DNA of 64,000 nt. It comes from Arthrobacter sulfonylureivorans. Lineage in GTDB: Bacteria > Actinomycetota > Actinomycetes > Actinomycetales > Micrococcaceae. How positions within the stretch are numbered: the first letter of the stretch is position 1; every line of letters begins with the position of its first letter. Both the position numbers and the translations under genes were made by a program. This document shows positions 45,908 to 53,895 of this stretch, piece by piece. Location: assembly GCA_004000035.1 (NCBI GenBank), contig RJAE01000013.1:1-64000 (forward strand), in the 5' to 3' direction. Under the pieces are notes generated by a model. That model was not told the origin of the DNA. It was given only the letters and a program-made list of their open reading frames with translations, and ran no database searches.

Positions 45908-45970
45908 GTAGTAGGGGCTCCGATGTGGATAGTTTTCGAAAGTTCCGTGACTGCCCTGCCTCCCGGCGCA

Positions 45971-46024
45971 CAACGGCACTCAACCGTTGCTGCCCCTGGG
46001 ATGCATTGCCGTTTACGGAAACGG
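45971..46024 (-). promoter_or_regulatory. two small inverted repeats in the rpsA leader region
   Basis: CAACGG/CCGTTG (45971-45989) and CCGTTT/AAACGG (46009-46024) lie 64-117 bp upstream of the rpsA ATG. They could form leader hairpins for autoregulation by S1 or mark the promoter. No -10 or -35 box was assigned with confidence. Confidence 0.3.
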
Positions 46025-46136
46025 ACTGATGTATTTTGGTGAAGCTCATGGAGCCTGCCCTCCGTTGGAAGGGGCTCTCCATACGCATTACGCGCCCAAT
46101 AAGTCTAGCCGGTTACCCCAATTCGGGCAAAGCGCG

Positions 46137-47447
46137 TCAGAAATGCGTGATGCAGTACGGGGCCATGTCCGTGGCGAACAGGCGGTCCAGACGGTCGACC
46201 GTCTCCTCGGATGCCCCGGAGAAGTGCCCGGCCGCCGCCAGCGTCCTGGCCCGGACCCCGCCGAGGAAGAGAGAGCCGAGCGAATCCACCGGCACGACGG
46301 CGTCGGCGTCGGCGTCCGCCGCCAGCCGGTCGACTGTTCCGCGGCCGTCCTTCACGCTGAGCCGGTAGACGCCGCCGCAGATGTCCAACGGATCGCTAAT
46401 CCGAAGCGTGCAGGCGCCGTCGTGAACGTACGGCCTGGTTTGCAGGACCGTCACCGGGTCCAGCACGCGCAGCCACAAGACGTCCTCCACAGCCTTCACC
46501 TCATAGCTTCGGCCGTCCGTCAACCCCCAGGCCAGCGGATCTTGCTCCGGGCAGAGCGGGAACTGGATCCGCTCCATCAGATCCAGCGATCCGAGATAGC
46601 GCCACAGTTCCAAGTAGGCGGCCTGGCTGGCAGCCACCAGATCAATCACTTTCACGGTGTAAGGCTTGTTCTCCCAGCCGGCGAAGCGATAACTGACGTA
46701 ACCGTCCGGGCGGCCATCGCCGTCGTAATGGACTGCCGCGCGCAGCGCCTTGTCCTCCGCCGCGCTGTCCTGGCTCCAGCGGCCCGAGACGCGCAGGGCG
46801 TAGCTGGCTTGGCGGCCAATGGATCCCGGGACGCGGTTGTGGAACCGGTTGAACAGTTCCGGCGCCAACTCCTGGAGCGAAGCCGGTTCGGCCAGCTCCA
46901 TCGAGCCCGTCGCCGGGGCACGCAGTCCGAACCGCTCCCTGACGTCGATCTCCACTTCACGGGTGAACGTGGCGGCACCGAAACCGAACCGCCCGTAGAT
47001 GGTGGCCTCGGATACCGTCAGGGCCGCCATCGCCAGCCCCTGGTCGGCCGCGTGTTTCAGGTCGTCGGTGATCATCCGCCGCAGCAGACCGCGGCGCCGG
47101 TGCGTTGCCCGGACGGTCACGGCGGTAATGAGGTGCGTGTCCATCAGCCGCCCGCCGCCCACATTGAGGGTGTTGACCATGGTGGCGTAGGTGGCGACGG
47201 GTACCTGGTTGTCCCACACGCCGGGGCGCGGCGAATCGTCGTAGGCGCCCCAGAGGACACGCCGATCGGAGCCGTAGGCCTTCGTGTAGGCGGCGACGTC
47301 AGCCGGATCCGGCTTCTTGTCGTAGAAGCCGAAGCTGACGGCCTCGAACCAGCCGAGCGTCCTGGCATCCGGCGCATCGCCGTCCAGTCCGGCGGCAAAT
47401 CGCTCGATGCGGAGGTCCTGTCGGTTGTCCTGCATGTGGGTGGTCAC
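46137..47447 (-). CDS. Eis-family GNAT acetyltransferase
   Basis: About 436 residues from GTG at 47447; a shorter start is ATG 47435. The N-terminal GNAT domain has AVTVRATHRRRGLLRRMITD (acetyl-CoA loop) and YGRFGFGAATFTREVEID. A second, degenerate GNAT region and a C-terminal SCP2-like domain (about residues 320-430) follow, which is the three-part Eis layout. A free C-terminus APYCITHF resembles the Eis C-terminal carboxylate that acts as catalytic base. Eis proteins acetylate aminoglycosides or protein lysines; here the physiological substrate is unknown. TAGGCT lies 8 nt upstream of the GTG. Confidence 0.9.
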   Translation of the reverse strand: MTTHMQDNRQDLRIERFAAGLDGDAPDARTLGWFEAVSFGFYDKKPDPADVAAYTKAYGSDRRVLWGAYDDSPRPGVWDNQVPVATYATMVNTLNVGGGRLMDTHLITAVTVRATHRRRGLLRRMITDDLKHAADQGLAMAALTVSEATIYGRFGFGAATFTREVEIDVRERFGLRAPATGSMELAEPASLQELAPELFNRFHNRVPGSIGRQASYALRVSGRWSQDSAAEDKALRAAVHYDGDGRPDGYVSYRFAGWENKPYTVKVIDLVAASQAAYLELWRYLGSLDLMERIQFPLCPEQDPLAWGLTDGRSYEVKAVEDVLWLRVLDPVTVLQTRPYVHDGACTLRISDPLDICGGVYRLSVKDGRGTVDRLAADADADAVVPVDSLGSLFLGGVRARTLAAAGHFSGASEETVDRLDRLFATDMAPYCITHF

Positions 47448-47455
47448 GGTTTGTG

Positions 47456-47461
47456 AGCCTA
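47456..47461 (-). promoter_or_regulatory. -10 box TAGGCT of the eis-like gene
   Basis: TAGGCT on minus ends 8 nt before the GTG at 47447, consistent with an mRNA with little or no leader. Confidence 0.42.
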
Positions 47462-47655
47462 GCGGCACGTCCCCCGCTCCGCCAGAGCACACCGTGCTCC
47501 GAAGGTGCCATGTCTACAAGCCCGAGGTGCAAGACGGTCACGTTGCCCTCTGGTGTCACTGCTCGCGGCCGAAGCCATAGCGGTTGCCGTCACGGCGTAC
47601 CTGACCGAGGGCGGCCTGCTCGGCCGCCTCGCCACACCCGAATGAATCAGGCCGG

Positions 47656-50409
47656 CTAGTGGCCGGCTTCCTGCCAGTTGGCGCCCACGCCCACCGAAAC
47701 ATCCAGCGGCACAGACAGGTCCGCGGCGCCGCCCATCTGGGCCCGCACCAATTTCTCCACCTGCTCCCGCTCCCCCGGTGCCACTTCCAGCACCAGTTCA
47801 TCGTGGACCTGCAGCAGCATCCGGGACTTCAGCCCCTGACTTTCCAGCTCTTGGGCAACGCCGAGCATCGCCTTCTTGATGATGTCCGCGGCGGAGCCCT
47901 GGATCGGTGCGTTGAGGGCCGCCCGTTCCGACATCTCCCGCAATTGCCGGTTGTCGCTGGCCAGATCCGGCAGGTACCGGCGCCGGCCTTCGATCGTCGA
48001 GGTGAACCCGTCAACCCGGGCCTGGTCCACCACGCCACGCAGATAGTCGCGGACGGCCCCGAACCGGGAGAAGTAGTCCTTCATCAACGTCCGGGCCTCG
48101 TCCACCGAGATGTTCAGCTGCTTGGACAACCCGAACGAACTCAGTCCATACACCAGACCGTACGACATGGCCTTGACCTTGGCGCGCATCTCGCTGGTCA
48201 CGTCCTCGGGCGCGACTCCGAAAATGTGTGCGCCGACAAACCGGTGCAGGTCCTCGCCGGAGCGGAAGGCTTCGATCAGGCCTTCGTCGCCGGACAGGTG
48301 GGCCATGATCCGCATTTCGATCTGCGAGTAGTCCGCGGTCAACAGCGTCTCGTAGCCCTCGCCGACGACGAAGGCTTCCCGGATGCGCCGGCCTTCTTCC
48401 GAACGGACCGGAATGTTCTGCAGGTTCGGGTTGATCGAGGAGAGCCGTCCGGTGGCGGCCACAGTCTGGGCATAGGTGGTGTGGATCCGCCCATCGTCCG
48501 CCACCGTCTTGCGCAGGCCTTCCACCGTCTGCCGCAGCTTCGTGGCATCGCGGTAGGTCAGCAGTTGGACCAGGAACTCATTGCCGGTCTTGGCAAACAG
48601 ATCGTTGAGTGCGTCGGCATCGGTCGAATAACCGGTCTTGATCTTCTTGGTCTTGGGCAGGCCCAGGTCATCGAATAGCACGGCCTGCAACTGCTTGGGC
48701 GAGCCCAGATTGATTTCCTTGCCGATGATGCCGAAGGCCGCCGAGCTTGCGGCGTCGATGGTGACCGTGAAGTCGTCCACCAGCCGGTCCAGCGCGCCGG
48801 CGTCCATCGCAATGCCAGCCAGTTCCATCCGCGCCAGTACCAGCGACAGCGGCAGGTCCAGCCCGCCCATCAGCTGGTTGGCGCCGCGCTCGACCAATTG
48901 TCCGGCGAAATGCTCGCTCAGTTGCAGGGCTGCGAACGCCTGGACCACGGCTGGACCGGCCTTGTCATCCTCGGTCAGGCCAAGCTCCAGCTGTCCGCTC
49001 GCGGCAGCATCGGGGGCCGCCACGGACATCTTCAGGTGGTACTGAGCCAGGTCAGCCAGTTCGTAGCTGCGGCGGTCGGGCTGAATGAGATAGGCCGAAA
49101 TGGCGGTGTCATCCACCACCCCCAGCAACTCGAATCCTCGCCGCGAGAGAACCTTGTAGGCGTACTTGAAGTCGTGGACGATCTTCGGTGCGTCCAGGTC
49201 GGACAGCCAGTGTGCCAGCAGCTGCTCGGCCTCGGCGTCCAGCGAGGCCAGCGGCACATAGGCCGCTCGTGCGTGCGCCACCAAAGCCAGCCCGACGGCG
49301 TCGTCCCCGCCTTCCGCGGTTTCCGCCACGAGCTGCAGGGCGACGTTCAGCTGGTTGGACTCCGCCAACCACTCCTTGAGCGCAGCCGCTTCCGAAACCA
49401 CCTGATGAGCCGGGGCATTCACCTCCGTCTCACGAACGGCGTCTTCCTCGCCGAAGAGGTCGAAGAGTCGCTTACGCAGGGTGTTGAACTGCAGCGCATC
49501 GAAGAGTTCCTCGATGGCGGCGCGGTCGGGGTGCTGCAGCACCATGTGCTCCAGCTCCACCGGCAGCTCCAGATCCCGCAGCAGGTGGTTAAGCCGCCGG
49601 TTGCGCTTGACCGAGTCAACGTTGGCGCGCAGGGATTCGCCGACCTTGCCGCCGATGGAATCCAGATTCTCCAGGATGCCGTCCACCCCGCCGTACAAGT
49701 TGATCCACTTGGCAGCGGTTTTGGGACCCACACCCGGAACGCCGGGCAAGTTGTCGGCCGTTTCGCCGACCAGGGCGGCCAGGTCGGAGTAGCGCTCCGG
49801 CGGGACGAAATACTTGGCCTCCACCGCGGCGCTGTCCATCGGCGGGATGTCGCTGATGCCCTTCTTCGGGTACAGCACGGTGACCTTGTCGGTGATCAGC
49901 TGGAAGGCATCGCGGTCGCCGGAGACCACCATGACTTCCCACCCAGCGTCTTCAGCCTGGCTGCTGAGCGTTGCGATGATGTCATCGGCTTCGTAACCGT
50001 CAAGGGTGACGGTGGGAATCTGCATCGCCTCCATCACCTTGACGATCAGGTCCACCTGGCCGTGGAATTCCTCCGGAGTCTTGTTCCGGCCACCCTTGTA
50101 CTCGGCGTACTCCTGTGTGCGGAATGTGGGGGTGTCCAGATCGAAGGCCACCGCAACGTGGGTAGGTTCGCGCTGCTCGATCATCTTGATCAGCATGGAA
50201 GTGAAACCATAGACCGCATTCGTGTGCTGGCCGGTATCCGTGGAGAAGTTCTCCACCGGCAGCGCGTAGAAGGCGCGGAACGCCATGGAATGTCCATCGA
50301 TCAGCAACAGGCGGTGAGGGCCGGAAGACTCGCCCTCTACTCCGGTCAGGGGGGCCCCGCCGGTGTCCAAAGTGGCTGTCGCTGCGTCCGGTTTGTTAGA
50401 TTCACTCAC
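47656..50409 (-). CDS. polA: DNA polymerase I
   Basis: About 917 residues from GTG 50409. Residues 35-330 are the 5'-nuclease domain (LLLIDGHSMAFRAFYALP, PGVPGVGPKTAAKW). The middle 3'-exonuclease-like domain appears degenerate, lacking the usual Asp/Glu metal ligands by eye (HDFKYAYKVL, DDTAISAYLI), as in other actinobacteria. The polymerase has motif A TADYSQIEMRIMAHLSGD, motif B KAMSYGLVYGLSSFGLS and motif C LLQVHDELVLEV. It fills gaps after excision repair, matching the uvr genes in the window, and removes RNA primers. TAGGCT lies 7 nt before the GTG. Confidence 0.97.
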   Translation of the reverse strand: MSESNKPDAATATLDTGGAPLTGVEGESSGPHRLLLIDGHSMAFRAFYALPVENFSTDTGQHTNAVYGFTSMLIKMIEQREPTHVAVAFDLDTPTFRTQEYAEYKGGRNKTPEEFHGQVDLIVKVMEAMQIPTVTLDGYEADDIIATLSSQAEDAGWEVMVVSGDRDAFQLITDKVTVLYPKKGISDIPPMDSAAVEAKYFVPPERYSDLAALVGETADNLPGVPGVGPKTAAKWINLYGGVDGILENLDSIGGKVGESLRANVDSVKRNRRLNHLLRDLELPVELEHMVLQHPDRAAIEELFDALQFNTLRKRLFDLFGEEDAVRETEVNAPAHQVVSEAAALKEWLAESNQLNVALQLVAETAEGGDDAVGLALVAHARAAYVPLASLDAEAEQLLAHWLSDLDAPKIVHDFKYAYKVLSRRGFELLGVVDDTAISAYLIQPDRRSYELADLAQYHLKMSVAAPDAAASGQLELGLTEDDKAGPAVVQAFAALQLSEHFAGQLVERGANQLMGGLDLPLSLVLARMELAGIAMDAGALDRLVDDFTVTIDAASSAAFGIIGKEINLGSPKQLQAVLFDDLGLPKTKKIKTGYSTDADALNDLFAKTGNEFLVQLLTYRDATKLRQTVEGLRKTVADDGRIHTTYAQTVAATGRLSSINPNLQNIPVRSEEGRRIREAFVVGEGYETLLTADYSQIEMRIMAHLSGDEGLIEAFRSGEDLHRFVGAHIFGVAPEDVTSEMRAKVKAMSYGLVYGLSSFGLSKQLNISVDEARTLMKDYFSRFGAVRDYLRGVVDQARVDGFTSTIEGRRRYLPDLASDNRQLREMSERAALNAPIQGSAADIIKKAMLGVAQELESQGLKSRMLLQVHDELVLEVAPGEREQVEKLVRAQMGGAADLSVPLDVSVGVGANWQEAGH

Positions 50410-50416
50410 ACCTGCC

Positions 50417-50422
50417 AGCCTA
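50417..50422 (-). promoter_or_regulatory. -10 box TAGGCT of polA (leaderless)
   Basis: TAGGCT on minus ends 7 nt before the polA GTG. It lies between two divergent start codons only 19 bp apart, so each promoter must extend into the other gene. Confidence 0.5.
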
Positions 50423-50428
50423 GTTCCC

Positions 50429-50926
50429 ATGAGCGACAAATTCACACCCGACGGCGGTGTGCCCGAACACGTGCAGGCCTCCGCTGGGGCGACGATCGCA
50501 GAACTCGTCGACGCCGGCGTTCCGGAACACCTGCACCGGTGGCTCGTGCATACCGGCGTCGGTCCGCTGGTGGTCAAGATGGGCATCGTTTTCAGCGAAA
50601 TGACACCACAGCGCATCGTCGCCAGCATGCCGGTGGAGGGAAATACCCAGGTGGCGGGCATCCTGCACGGCGGCGCCCACGTTGTGCTGGCCGAAACGCT
50701 CGGTTCCTTCGCCGCGGCGCTGCACGCAGGCGCCGGGCGCCACGCCGTCGGGATTGAAGTTGGTGCCAGCCATCACCGGTCTGTTTCGTCCGGGCTGGTC
50801 ACTGGAACGGCCACGGCGATCCAACTGGGCCAATCCCTCACAGTCCATGAAGTGGTGATGACCGACGACGAGGGACGTCGCCTCTCCACGGCACGGATCA
50901 CCAATATGATCCGCGATAACCGCTGA
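50429..50926 (+). CDS. hotdog-fold thioesterase (PaaI/DUF4442-like)
   Basis: A 165-residue single hotdog domain starting MSDKFTPDGGVPEHVQAS. MGIVFSEMTPQRIVASMPVEGNTQ and GILHGGAHVVLAETLGSFAA form the family core, with the HGG motif and a nearby Glu that polarises water; VGIEVGASHHRSV and VVMTDDEGRRLSTARIT complete the fold. Such enzymes hydrolyse aryl- or acyl-CoA thioesters; in actinobacteria a 1,4-dihydroxy-2-naphthoyl-CoA thioesterase role in menaquinone synthesis is possible. It is divergent from polA, with start codons 19 bp apart. Confidence 0.88.
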   Translation: MSDKFTPDGGVPEHVQASAGATIAELVDAGVPEHLHRWLVHTGVGPLVVKMGIVFSEMTPQRIVASMPVEGNTQVAGILHGGAHVVLAETLGSFAAALHAGAGRHAVGIEVGASHHRSVSSGLVTGTATAIQLGQSLTVHEVVMTDDEGRRLSTARITNMIRDNR

Positions 50927-50969
50927 CGCAAGCGCCCCGGGAATGCGCATGTGACGATGTGCTCCGCAG

Positions 50970-52730
50970 TCAGGCTGCTTCGCCGACGATGTCGCCCCAC
51001 GGACTTCGAACAACGGCCCATCCCTTCTCAACGTTGACGCCGGGGCGGGGATCGTCCGCGGCATTCATTGGTCGCATGGCAACATTGACCACCGCCAAGG
51101 CGTGACGGACCGCCTGGATAGCTCGCGGCTCGGCCCCTTCCGGCGCGTCGATGCCACCGGTTTCTGGGACGGCCCCTAGCGTGCCGGGTAGTGGTGGTGC
51201 GGTGGAGGTGTAGGTGTGGCCGGTCGGGGTGGTTGTTTCCACGCTGTGCCGGGGTGCGTCGACGGGTTTGGCGGACCAGCCGTCGGCTTCCTTGGCGTGG
51301 TTGCAGCGCTCACACAGCCCCTGCCCGTTGGCCAGGGTGGTGGGACCGCCCTCGGACCACGCGACGATGTGGTCGATGTGCCGGATCGGCGCGTCGCACC
51401 AGGGACCGCCGCAGAACGCGTCCCGGGCCATGACCATCCGCCGGATCCCGTCCGGGAACTTCCGCGCCCGCGAGTCCATGCCCAGCAACTGCCCATCCCC
51501 GGGCGCGGTGTACAGCCGCCGGATCCAGACATCCTCCACGCCGCCGACCTTCAGGTTCCGCAGCCTGACCTGTTTGGCCTGCTCGCGGGCGGTCTTCCAG
51601 CCCGGCTCCGTCCCGGCCGGCGGCGCCTTCTGCCCGGTTCCCGCACCAGGCGGAGCCTTCTGCCCGAAGCCGCTGCCCGGTGGACCGGACGGGTTCCGAG
51701 GCGGTGGGCTTTGGCCGGCTTGATTCCCACCGGTAGCGGCAGTGGCCCGCTCCTGCGGGTCTTGGGGCAGGCGGATCAGGTCGCGGGCGTACTGCGCCGG
51801 GACGATGCCGTAGCCGGTGAGCCAGGCCGGTTCCCTCTCGCCCTGCAGCAGCGCCCGGTCGGTCATCACCAGCTGGAGTTCCAGGGCGGCGGGGTCGGCG
51901 GTGGAACGGCCGGTGACGCGTTCAAACACGGTATCGGCCATCACCTGGCCGCGGGTCCGCGGGTCCCCGGCGTTGGCCAGCCGGTCCGCTTCCTGCTGCA
52001 GCGCGGCCATCACCGCGACCCCCTGCACCACCGGCAACAGGGTCCGGACCGAGACCATCACGTCCGGTTCGGGCCGGGAGGAGACATACCGGTCCGCTTC
52101 GGCCTTCGCGGCCCGCTTCACCACCGCGTGCGGGTCCAACCGGTAGGCGGCGCGTTTGGCTTCGGCCTCCAACTGCCGGTTCCCGAGCCCATGCAGGCGG
52201 TCCGGGTTCCCGGCCAGTTCCTCATCCACGACCGCCCGGTGCTCCAGGGTCAGGCAGTCGGTTTCCCTGACCAGGATCGCCGCCCGATGCTCGTTCAGTC
52301 TCCCCGCCCCGAGCGCCTGGAGCGTGTGCGGCATCTGGTTGACCAGCACCTTGGCCCGGCCCAGCAGCAAAGCGCCGTAGTTCGGTGACTCCCGGCGCGC
52401 CAACCCGACCTGCTTGGCGATCCCTTCACCCTGCCGGGCGGCGGGCACGCCCTTGGCGGCCCGCTCGGCACGGATCCGCTGATCCAAGGCGACCATGAGC
52501 CTGGCCTGCTCCGCGGCGATCGCGTCCTTGGCGTTCTCCCTGGCGGTGATCTGGTCCACCAACCCGGCCGCAGGCGCCCCCAGATCGACCGGCGGCAACG
52601 AAACCGCCAACCCGTTGACCACGGGCGGCCCGCCCGCGGGAACCGTCCCGCCGGCAGCCGGGGCCCCGGCGAACTGCACCGCGGCAGCCGCAGCCGCGGC
52701 GGGTGGTTCAGGTGCTGCCGGATCAACCAT
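50970..52730 (-). CDS. DUF222/HNH endonuclease-family protein
   Basis: A 586-residue protein of the actinobacterial 13E12-type repeat family. A helical DUF222 region spans residues 60-340. A proline/glycine-rich linker follows (about 345-385, with repeated GQKAPP). An HNH domain then has MARDAFCGGPWCDAPIRHIDHIVAWSEGG and NGQGLCERCNHAKEADGW, with the His-Asp-His and paired Cys residues of HNH nucleases. The family is multicopy and often linked to mobile DNA, but no terminal repeats are seen here. The target and biological role are unknown. Confidence 0.88.
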   Translation of the reverse strand: MVDPAAPEPPAAAAAAAVQFAGAPAAGGTVPAGGPPVVNGLAVSLPPVDLGAPAAGLVDQITARENAKDAIAAEQARLMVALDQRIRAERAAKGVPAARQGEGIAKQVGLARRESPNYGALLLGRAKVLVNQMPHTLQALGAGRLNEHRAAILVRETDCLTLEHRAVVDEELAGNPDRLHGLGNRQLEAEAKRAAYRLDPHAVVKRAAKAEADRYVSSRPEPDVMVSVRTLLPVVQGVAVMAALQQEADRLANAGDPRTRGQVMADTVFERVTGRSTADPAALELQLVMTDRALLQGEREPAWLTGYGIVPAQYARDLIRLPQDPQERATAATGGNQAGQSPPPRNPSGPPGSGFGQKAPPGAGTGQKAPPAGTEPGWKTAREQAKQVRLRNLKVGGVEDVWIRRLYTAPGDGQLLGMDSRARKFPDGIRRMVMARDAFCGGPWCDAPIRHIDHIVAWSEGGPTTLANGQGLCERCNHAKEADGWSAKPVDAPRHSVETTTPTGHTYTSTAPPLPGTLGAVPETGGIDAPEGAEPRAIQAVRHALAVVNVAMRPMNAADDPRPGVNVEKGWAVVRSPWGDIVGEAA

Positions 52731-53095
52731 CAGTGCGTCTCAATCTTCAGCGCGCCCTTAAGAGGCACGGCATCGACTACGAACGGTCGCGAAACAAAGC
52801 CCGCCAACGCCACCAGGAAAACCCCACCCCGATAGCCAACGATTGGTACTGAACTGCTACTGAAAACAGCCTATAAGCCGGGTCGGACATTCTCGGGTCC
52901 GGGCGGAACTGCAGTCCAAGAGGCTGGAGAGCGGGGGCAGCCGGGATCCATGCGCAAGACAGGCTAAGTACCGGCACTACCTGTTTCGGCTCCCGGGACA
53001 GGACCGGCATACCCTCATCGGCATGGGTGCGCCCGAGAGAGAAGCTCGCCCGCAGGCAGCGGAACCTTAGGTTTCACCTGAGCGACCAGCGCAGC
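52731..53095. other. intergenic stretch without a convincing gene
   Basis: About 365 bp between the DUF222/HNH gene and the reductase-like gene. A TTATAGGCT segment on minus near 52867-52875 could be the HNH promoter, with a leader of about 140 nt. An imperfect hairpin CTTAGGT/ACCTGAG near 53067-53083 could end the reductase transcript. A 77-codon open frame has unlikely composition. Confidence 0.45.
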
Positions 53096-53644
53096 TCAAC
53101 TGCTGGCGGGCGTGAGGTCGTAGTGCATCTCCACCAAATCGCCCAAGGCGCGGGTGGCACGAAGCCGGGCCGGCGCCGTCGTGCGTGAGACAGGTAGTAG
53201 CGGCTGGCCGCCGCCCAGCGCGACCGGGACCAGGGTGAGAATCAGTTCATCGAGAAGCCCGGCGGACGCGTATTGTGCAGCGAGCTGACCGCCGCCCATC
53301 AGCCAGATGTCTTTCTCCCCTGCGTCGGCGCAGATGCTCGGATGGAAGATATCGACGTCACCGCGCACAAACGTGATGTCAGCCCCGCTAACACCCGGCA
53401 GTTCATGGTGTGTGAAAACCCACGTGGGAGTTGAGCCGTAGGCCCAGGCATCCGGCGCCTGTTCCAGCAGGAATTTGTACGTCTCGGAGCCCATCACAAT
53501 CACGCCGACGCGCTCCATAAACGTTTCGATGCTGTCCTGGACGCCGGCGGCGTCGTTGAACTGCATCAGCCAGTCAAGCTTGTTCCTGCGGTCGGCAATA
53601 TACCCGTCCATCGAGCTGCCGACATAATAGATAGTCCGGGCCAT
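53096..53644 (-). CDS. dihydrofolate reductase/RibD C-terminal-family protein
   Basis: A 182-residue protein with the RibD C-terminal fold. It starts MARTIYYVGSSMDGYIADRR, the variant of the DHFR-like ASLDGxIA motif. VGVIVMGSETYKFLLE and KDIWLMGGGQLAAQYASAGLLDEL are the NADPH-binding blocks, and LTLVPVALGGGQPLL is the last strand region. Many actinobacteria carry several such YwjB/YyaP-like reductases with unknown substrates. It does not look like true DHFR, since the folate-binding Asp/Glu pattern is missing. TAGCAT ends 6 nt before the ATG. Confidence 0.88.
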   Translation of the reverse strand: MARTIYYVGSSMDGYIADRRNKLDWLMQFNDAAGVQDSIETFMERVGVIVMGSETYKFLLEQAPDAWAYGSTPTWVFTHHELPGVSGADITFVRGDVDIFHPSICADAGEKDIWLMGGGQLAAQYASAGLLDELILTLVPVALGGGQPLLPVSRTTAPARLRATRALGDLVEMHYDLTPASS

Positions 53645-53650
53645 GGGCCC

Positions 53651-53656
53651 ATGCTA
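53651..53656 (-). promoter_or_regulatory. -10 box TAGCAT of the reductase-like gene (leaderless)
   Basis: TAGCAT on minus ends 6 nt before the ATG at 53644. Confidence 0.42.
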
Positions 53657-53670
53657 GCCAGCGGGAGTGT

Positions 53671-53895
53671 CTAGTGAAAGGCGGGCACGATCAGATAGAT
53701 GCCGTAGCCCACAGCCACGGCAGCCACCGCGAAGCTCAGGTAAGCCAGGCCGCGGTAGGCGGGGCGGCGCGATTCAGGCGCGTCGGATGCCACGGCCAGC
53801 AGGCGAACGCCGAGGCCGTAGGAACCGACAACGAGCAGTGCCGAAACGAGGGTCGCGACGGCAACAATCAGAAATGCCAGCCAGTCGATGTTCAT
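53671..53895 (-). CDS. small membrane protein coupled to PiT
   Basis: A 74-residue protein with two predicted membrane helices, about residues 5-27 (FLIVAVATLVSALLVVGSYG) and 48-70 (YLSFAVAAVAVGYGIYLIV), joined by a short polar loop. Its ATG overlaps the PiT stop by 4 bp, so translation is coupled to the phosphate transporter. No catalytic motif is visible. It may be an accessory subunit or stabiliser of the transporter; that is inferred from position only. Confidence 0.75.
   Translation of the reverse strand: MNIDWLAFLIVAVATLVSALLVVGSYGLGVRLLAVASDAPESRRPAYRGLAYLSFAVAAVAVGYGIYLIVPAFH

Noticed and set aside
47509-47655. small plus-strand frame upstream of the polA end
   Set aside because: Overlaps the eis-like promoter region and has no motif; composition resembles noncoding frame.
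50970-52730. mobile element carrying the DUF222/HNH gene
   Set aside because: No terminal repeats, target duplication or integrase seen; kept as a plain gene.
52777-53010. 77-codon frame on minus
   Set aside because: No ribosome binding site, odd composition, no motif; lies where promoters and terminators are expected.
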